Origin: an uncultured Acetatifactor sp.
Lineage (GTDB): Bacteria; Bacillota; Clostridia; Lachnospirales; Lachnospiraceae
Direction: 5' to 3'
DNA: 64,000 nt
Assembly: GCA_949840935.1 (NCBI GenBank)
Contig: CATKXX010000010.1
Span: forward strand, 18,589 to 82,588
Positions within the stretch are counted from its first letter, which is position 1, and every line of letters begins with the position of its first letter. Made by a program: the position numbers and the translations under genes. The notes beneath the pieces were generated by a model. The model had not been told where the DNA came from. It saw only the letters and a list, made by a program, of their open reading frames with translations, and did not search any database. Below, in pieces: positions 61,677-64,000 of this stretch.

Positions 61677-62072
61677 ATGACGCAGATGAACCCCAGAGAA
61701 TTAGACGTTTTAAACATTTTATGGAAGACTGACGAGCCCATGACATCCACCGATATCGTGAATGAGCAGAGGGGATTGACCCAGAGCACCGTGATTGCCG
61801 TTTTGAGAAAGCTCTTAAAGGAGGATCTCGTTGAGGTAGCTGGTGTCACCCACAGCGGAAAGGTTCTCAGCAGGACTTATCGTCCTACAGATGCTTCCAG
61901 GGATTTAATCCTGCAGTATTTTCAGGATGATTACCGTAATTTCTGCAATGTGATTCCCAAATCCACATTATGCGCAGCAATTTTGGAAATCGATGAAGAT
62001 ACGGCCACATCCAAAGAGGAAATCAAGAAATTAAAGTCTATTTTGGCTGATTTTGAGAAAAAGAACAAGTAA
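61677..62072 (+). CDS. blaI: BlaI/MecI-family transcriptional repressor
   Basis: 131 residues. The winged-helix domain (about 1-75) has MNPRELDVLNILWKTDEPMTSTDIV, QSTVIAVLRKLLKEDLVEV (recognition helix) and a wing with RTYRP. A helical dimerisation part follows to residue ~128. BlaI proteins repress until a BlaR1-type protease in the membrane is triggered; a BlaR1-like gene lies 750 bp downstream. It ends at a clear terminator. Symbol by family, not by demonstrated beta-lactam response. Confidence 0.92.
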   Translation: MTQMNPRELDVLNILWKTDEPMTSTDIVNEQRGLTQSTVIAVLRKLLKEDLVEVAGVTHSGKVLSRTYRPTDASRDLILQYFQDDYRNFCNVIPKSTLCAAILEIDEDTATSKEEIKKLKSILADFEKKNK

Positions 62073-62114
62073 GGGACAAAAGAAGCTCTGAGCAATGTAC
62101 CAGGCACTGTAAAT

Positions 62115-62143
62115 ATTCCCTGTATCACGCAGGGAATGTTTTT
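62115..62143 (+). terminator. Rho-independent terminator after blaI
   Basis: Perfect 8-bp stem ATTCCCTG/CAGGGAAT with a 7-nt loop, then GTTTTT, 43 nt past the blaI stop. Confidence 0.88.
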
Positions 62144-62188
62144 CATAAATACATTACAGTTCATTATGGCACACTACATTTTCATCTG

Positions 62189-62202
62189 AAAACGATTGTT
62201 GC
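62189..62202. promoter_or_regulatory. 14-bp motif, inverted copy of 61539-61552
   Basis: AAAACGATTGTTGC, about 80 bp upstream of the small secreted protein. The same 14 bases occur inverted upstream of blaI, so a shared regulator site is plausible. Confidence 0.4.
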
Positions 62203-62214
62203 ATTATAACGAGG

Positions 62215-62225
62215 TTACACTGTAA
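62215..62225. promoter_or_regulatory. Candidate BlaI operator
   Basis: TTACA-C-TGTAA is a perfect 11-bp dyad with the TACA/TGTA core typical of BlaI/MecI operators, 57 bp before the small-protein ATG. I do not find the same dyad in the blaI or blaR1 promoters. Confidence 0.5.
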
Positions 62226-62282
62226 ATAAGGGATACTGCCGAGATATCGGGTATCAAATATACAAAAGATGGAGGTTTTTTT

Positions 62283-62537
62283 ATGAAGCAAAAGAGATTT
62301 GGTAAACTTGTCGGTCTTATGGGAGCAGCCTGCTTATCCGCAGGTATGTTTTTCTGTCCCGCAACAGCCCTTCCCGCCCAGGCAGCAGAGGCTGAGACCA
62401 TAATGCCTTATTCGGATATTATTGAATGGCGGTATAAGATTGAGGATGGGAAGGTGTATAAGCGCCTTTATAATTATTCAACCGCTAGTTGGATTGGTGA
62501 ATGGATTTATCTCCGCGATCTTCCGGAGAACGAATAA
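62283..62537 (+). CDS. Small secreted protein of unknown function
   Basis: 84 residues. A signal peptide (basic KQKRFGK, hydrophobic core to about residue 30, likely cleavage after LPAQAAEA) leaves a ~47-residue mature protein. It is rich in aromatic residues: IIEWRYKIEDGKVYKRLYNY and STASWIGEWIYL. I have an impression that similar small secreted proteins exist in Lachnospiraceae, but no function is known to me. ATG 62283 has GGAGG 7 nt upstream. It lies between blaI and blaR1, with a candidate BlaI operator in its leader, so it is probably the regulated output (inference). There is no beta-lactamase gene. Confidence 0.8.
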   Translation: MKQKRFGKLVGLMGAACLSAGMFFCPATALPAQAAEAETIMPYSDIIEWRYKIEDGKVYKRLYNYSTASWIGEWIYLRDLPENE

Positions 62538-62607
62538 AATTTATCATCTAAACTAATTCGCAAAAAATATTACCCTAATCTATAAGACAGACAGATTATA
62601 AACAAAG

Positions 62608-62650
62608 CAAGCAGCGAATATGAAGATTTTGCCAAAACATTCGCTGCTTG
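62608..62650. terminator. Hairpin after the small secreted protein
   Basis: Perfect 12-bp stem CAAGCAGCGAAT/ATTCGCTGCTTG with a 19-nt loop, then TTCTATG. Probable terminator separating the small gene from blaR1. Together with the blaR1 promoter it accounts for the 62538-62822 gap. Confidence 0.6.
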
Positions 62651-62748
62651 TTCTATGTAATCATGTAAACTAAGATGAATTTCAATATTAAACTATATAA
62701 TTTTATGCTGCCCGCTATATAATATCATGGTAATTCTGTGCCATACTA

Positions 62749-62777
62749 TTGACTGCCCTTGTCGAAATTTGTATAAT
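62749..62777 (+). promoter_or_regulatory. Sigma-A-type promoter of the blaR1-like gene with inverted repeat
   Basis: TTGACT (62749-62754) and TATAAT (62772-62777) are 17 bp apart. GAAATTTGT (62764-62772), inside the spacer and touching the -10, is inverted as ACAAATTTC at 62792-62800, so the promoter core is bracketed by a 9-bp inverted repeat. Confidence 0.8.
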
Positions 62778-62822
62778 ATCCATATCTTACAACAAATTTC
62801 TCAGAGGGAGGTATCTATCATT

Positions 62823-64000
62823 ATGCTGCAGTATTCCTTTTCTACCGTGCTCATGGCAATCCTTTCCAGTACCATCGTCATCATCTTCACCGCAGTCTGT
62901 TTCCGGTACGAGAACCTGCTCGTATCCTTCGGGTATAAGATGTTCGCCGTTGTGCTGGGGATCACCTTTCTGCGCTTTGCCCTGCCGTTCCAATTCCCCT
63001 TTGCGGCCAATATCGTCATGTCCGAAGGCTTGTCCCGGATCATAGCGATCTTCCGCCGTCCATTCCTTGCTGTAGGCCCCTTTAATGTTTCTATGTGGGG
63101 GATGTTTGAGGCCGTATGGCTCATCGGCATACTGGTCAGGCTGGCCCTCTTTATCCGGGACTGCCTGGCATTCAACCACTGGGTCGTGTGGCAGAGTATA
63201 AGCCTCACGGACAACGGGCATTATTCCCGCCTCCTGGATGAAGCCTGCGGCGGTGGCCCTAACCCGTTCAGCGTGTATGAGCTGCGCGGCCTGAAGGTGC
63301 CCATGCTGTACGGCATACGCAACCCCCGCATCCTGGTGCCGGAAGGGATGGAGCTGCAGGAGGAGGAAATGCGCTACCTGCTGTCCCATGAGACCGCCCA
63401 TCATTTCCACCATGACATCATCGTCAAGCTGGGGCTGAGCCTGCTCTCGATCATATACTGGTGGAACCCTGCCTGCCGCATACTGCAGGAGCAGCTGGAT
63501 GCCGTGCTGGAAATGCGGATCGACGATTATGTAATGGATGGGACTTTTGATTCCAGGCGCGGGTACATGAGATGCATCATCCAGGTAGCGGAGGACAGGG
63601 CGGGACAGGGACAGGAGCAGGTCATCAGGGTACCGGAAAATTCCATCATGCTGTTCAACCCCAAGCATTACAATACCCTGACGAACCGTCTGAATGTGAT
63701 CGCCAGGGAGCCAAAGCCTTATGCGAAACTCCTGCATGTATCGGCCCTTGTGCTGACGGCGGGGGTATATCTGTTCTCGTATGCCTTCATCTTTGAGGCA
63801 CGGTACTCTACGCCTGAGGAAGACATGGTAGTATTTGAATTGTTGGATCCGTATACTTATATAGTGATGACGGAAGACAATGCTTATGAGGTCTATTATG
63901 GAGACCTTCTGGTAGAACGGGTAGATTCCCTGGAAAACTACCCTGAAGAAACCCCTGTATATGACAGCCTTGATGATGTTCCGGCAGAAATCAGGGTTAC
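62823..64000 (+). CDS. blaR1: BlaR1-like M56 membrane metalloprotease (N-terminal part)
   Basis: 392 codons, open to the right edge. Helices at about residues 5-25, 35-52 and 92-110, then a cytoplasmic peptidase domain with VPMLYGIRNPRILVP, the zinc motif HETAHH (HExxH; about residues 198-203), a membrane segment ending YWWNPAC, and QLDAVLEMRIDDYV with the downstream acidic ligand. A further helix lies at about 302-320, after which the extracytoplasmic sensor part begins (FEARYSTPEEDMVVFEL) and is cut off. In BlaR1/MecR1, sensor activation makes the protease cleave or inactivate BlaI. The sensor here does not yet show a penicillin-binding motif. AGGGAGG precedes ATG 62823. Confidence 0.9.
   Translation, partial: MLQYSFSTVLMAILSSTIVIIFTAVCFRYENLLVSFGYKMFAVVLGITFLRFALPFQFPFAANIVMSEGLSRIIAIFRRPFLAVGPFNVSMWGMFEAVWLIGILVRLALFIRDCLAFNHWVVWQSISLTDNGHYSRLLDEACGGGPNPFSVYELRGLKVPMLYGIRNPRILVPEGMELQEEEMRYLLSHETAHHFHHDIIVKLGLSLLSIIYWWNPACRILQEQLDAVLEMRIDDYVMDGTFDSRRGYMRCIIQVAEDRAGQGQEQVIRVPENSIMLFNPKHYNTLTNRLNVIAREPKPYAKLLHVSALVLTAGVYLFSYAFIFEARYSTPEEDMVVFELLDPYTYIVMTEDNAYEVYYGDLLVERVDSLENYPEETPVYDSLDDVPAEIRV

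Noticed and set aside
61677..64000. Antibiotic-resistance (beta-lactamase) operon
   Set aside because: Only the regulator and protease families are present; no beta-lactamase or PBP2a gene is seen, and the sensor domain is cut off by the window edge.
1..64000. tRNA, rRNA, insertion sequences or prophage genes
   Set aside because: No transposase, integrase or phage protein and no tRNA-like cloverleaf was recognised; mobile signs are limited to the palindromic element and the short repeats reported.

Overview
The window looks like part of a Gram-positive Clostridia chromosome, most likely Lachnospiraceae. This is inferred from the protein families present (DUF6044/DUF6056/DUF6077/DUF6020-like membrane proteins, membrane-anchored GH25 lysozymes, a BlaI/BlaR1 pair), the absence of outer-membrane genes, moderately high G+C and frequent GTG/TTG starts. 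Almost all of it (about 1-60.5 kb) is one very large surface-polysaccharide locus read leftwards. Three single rightward genes (17.9, 44.4 and 56.4 kb) interrupt it and split it into blocks. The last 3.4 kb is A+T-richer and holds a TIR-domain gene and a rightward BlaI - small secreted protein - BlaR1 set.

Reading along the minus strand: block A (60.5-58.0 kb) has a PseC-type aminotransferase and a membrane protein. Block B (56.2-45.9 kb) has four family 2 glycosyltransferases, an FAD oxidoreductase, a sugar aminotransferase with an overlapping GNAT acetyltransferase, and two polytopic membrane proteins. Block C (44.2-19.0 kb) holds GT-C-like membrane proteins, a sialyltransferase-like transferase, an MsbA/PglK-like ABC exporter and a pseudaminic-acid module (pseF, acyltransferase, MaoC hydratase, pseI, pseG). 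It also has an SGNH esterase, a GtrII/GtrB-like pair and a WecE-type transaminase. Block D (17.6 kb to the left edge) has two membrane-anchored GH25 enzymes around rfbB, rfbA and rfbC, then Wzm, a DUF6056-like protein, Wzt, a methyltransferase-kinase chain-terminator candidate and two tandem-domain glycosyltransferases.

A working model: RfbA and RfbB make dTDP-4-keto-6-deoxyglucose. RfbC, a WecE-like and an FdtB-like transaminase can draw on it for rhamnose-type and amino-deoxy sugars. The two large glycosyltransferases build a main chain. A WbdD-like methyltransferase/kinase caps it, and Wzt (through a C-terminal sugar-binding domain) with Wzm exports it. A separate set of GtrB-like polyprenyl-phosphate sugar synthases and many GT-C-type membrane proteins would decorate the chain outside the cell. 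A CMP-pseudaminic acid branch, possibly carrying a 3-hydroxyacyl group, adds an acidic sugar. No rmlD, pseB or gtrA-like gene is visible, so those steps must be encoded elsewhere.

Most interesting signals: the methyltransferase-kinase fusion beside Wzt; a 16-bp tandem repeat array between a promoter and the sialyltransferase-like gene (possible phase variation); the pseudaminate/MaoC/acyltransferase module; a lysozyme with a long acidic tyrosine-rich tail predicted to lie inside the cell; a membrane-protein gene broken by a single in-frame TAG; a 160-bp palindromic element; and a BlaI/BlaR1 locus enclosing a small secreted protein with a candidate operator.
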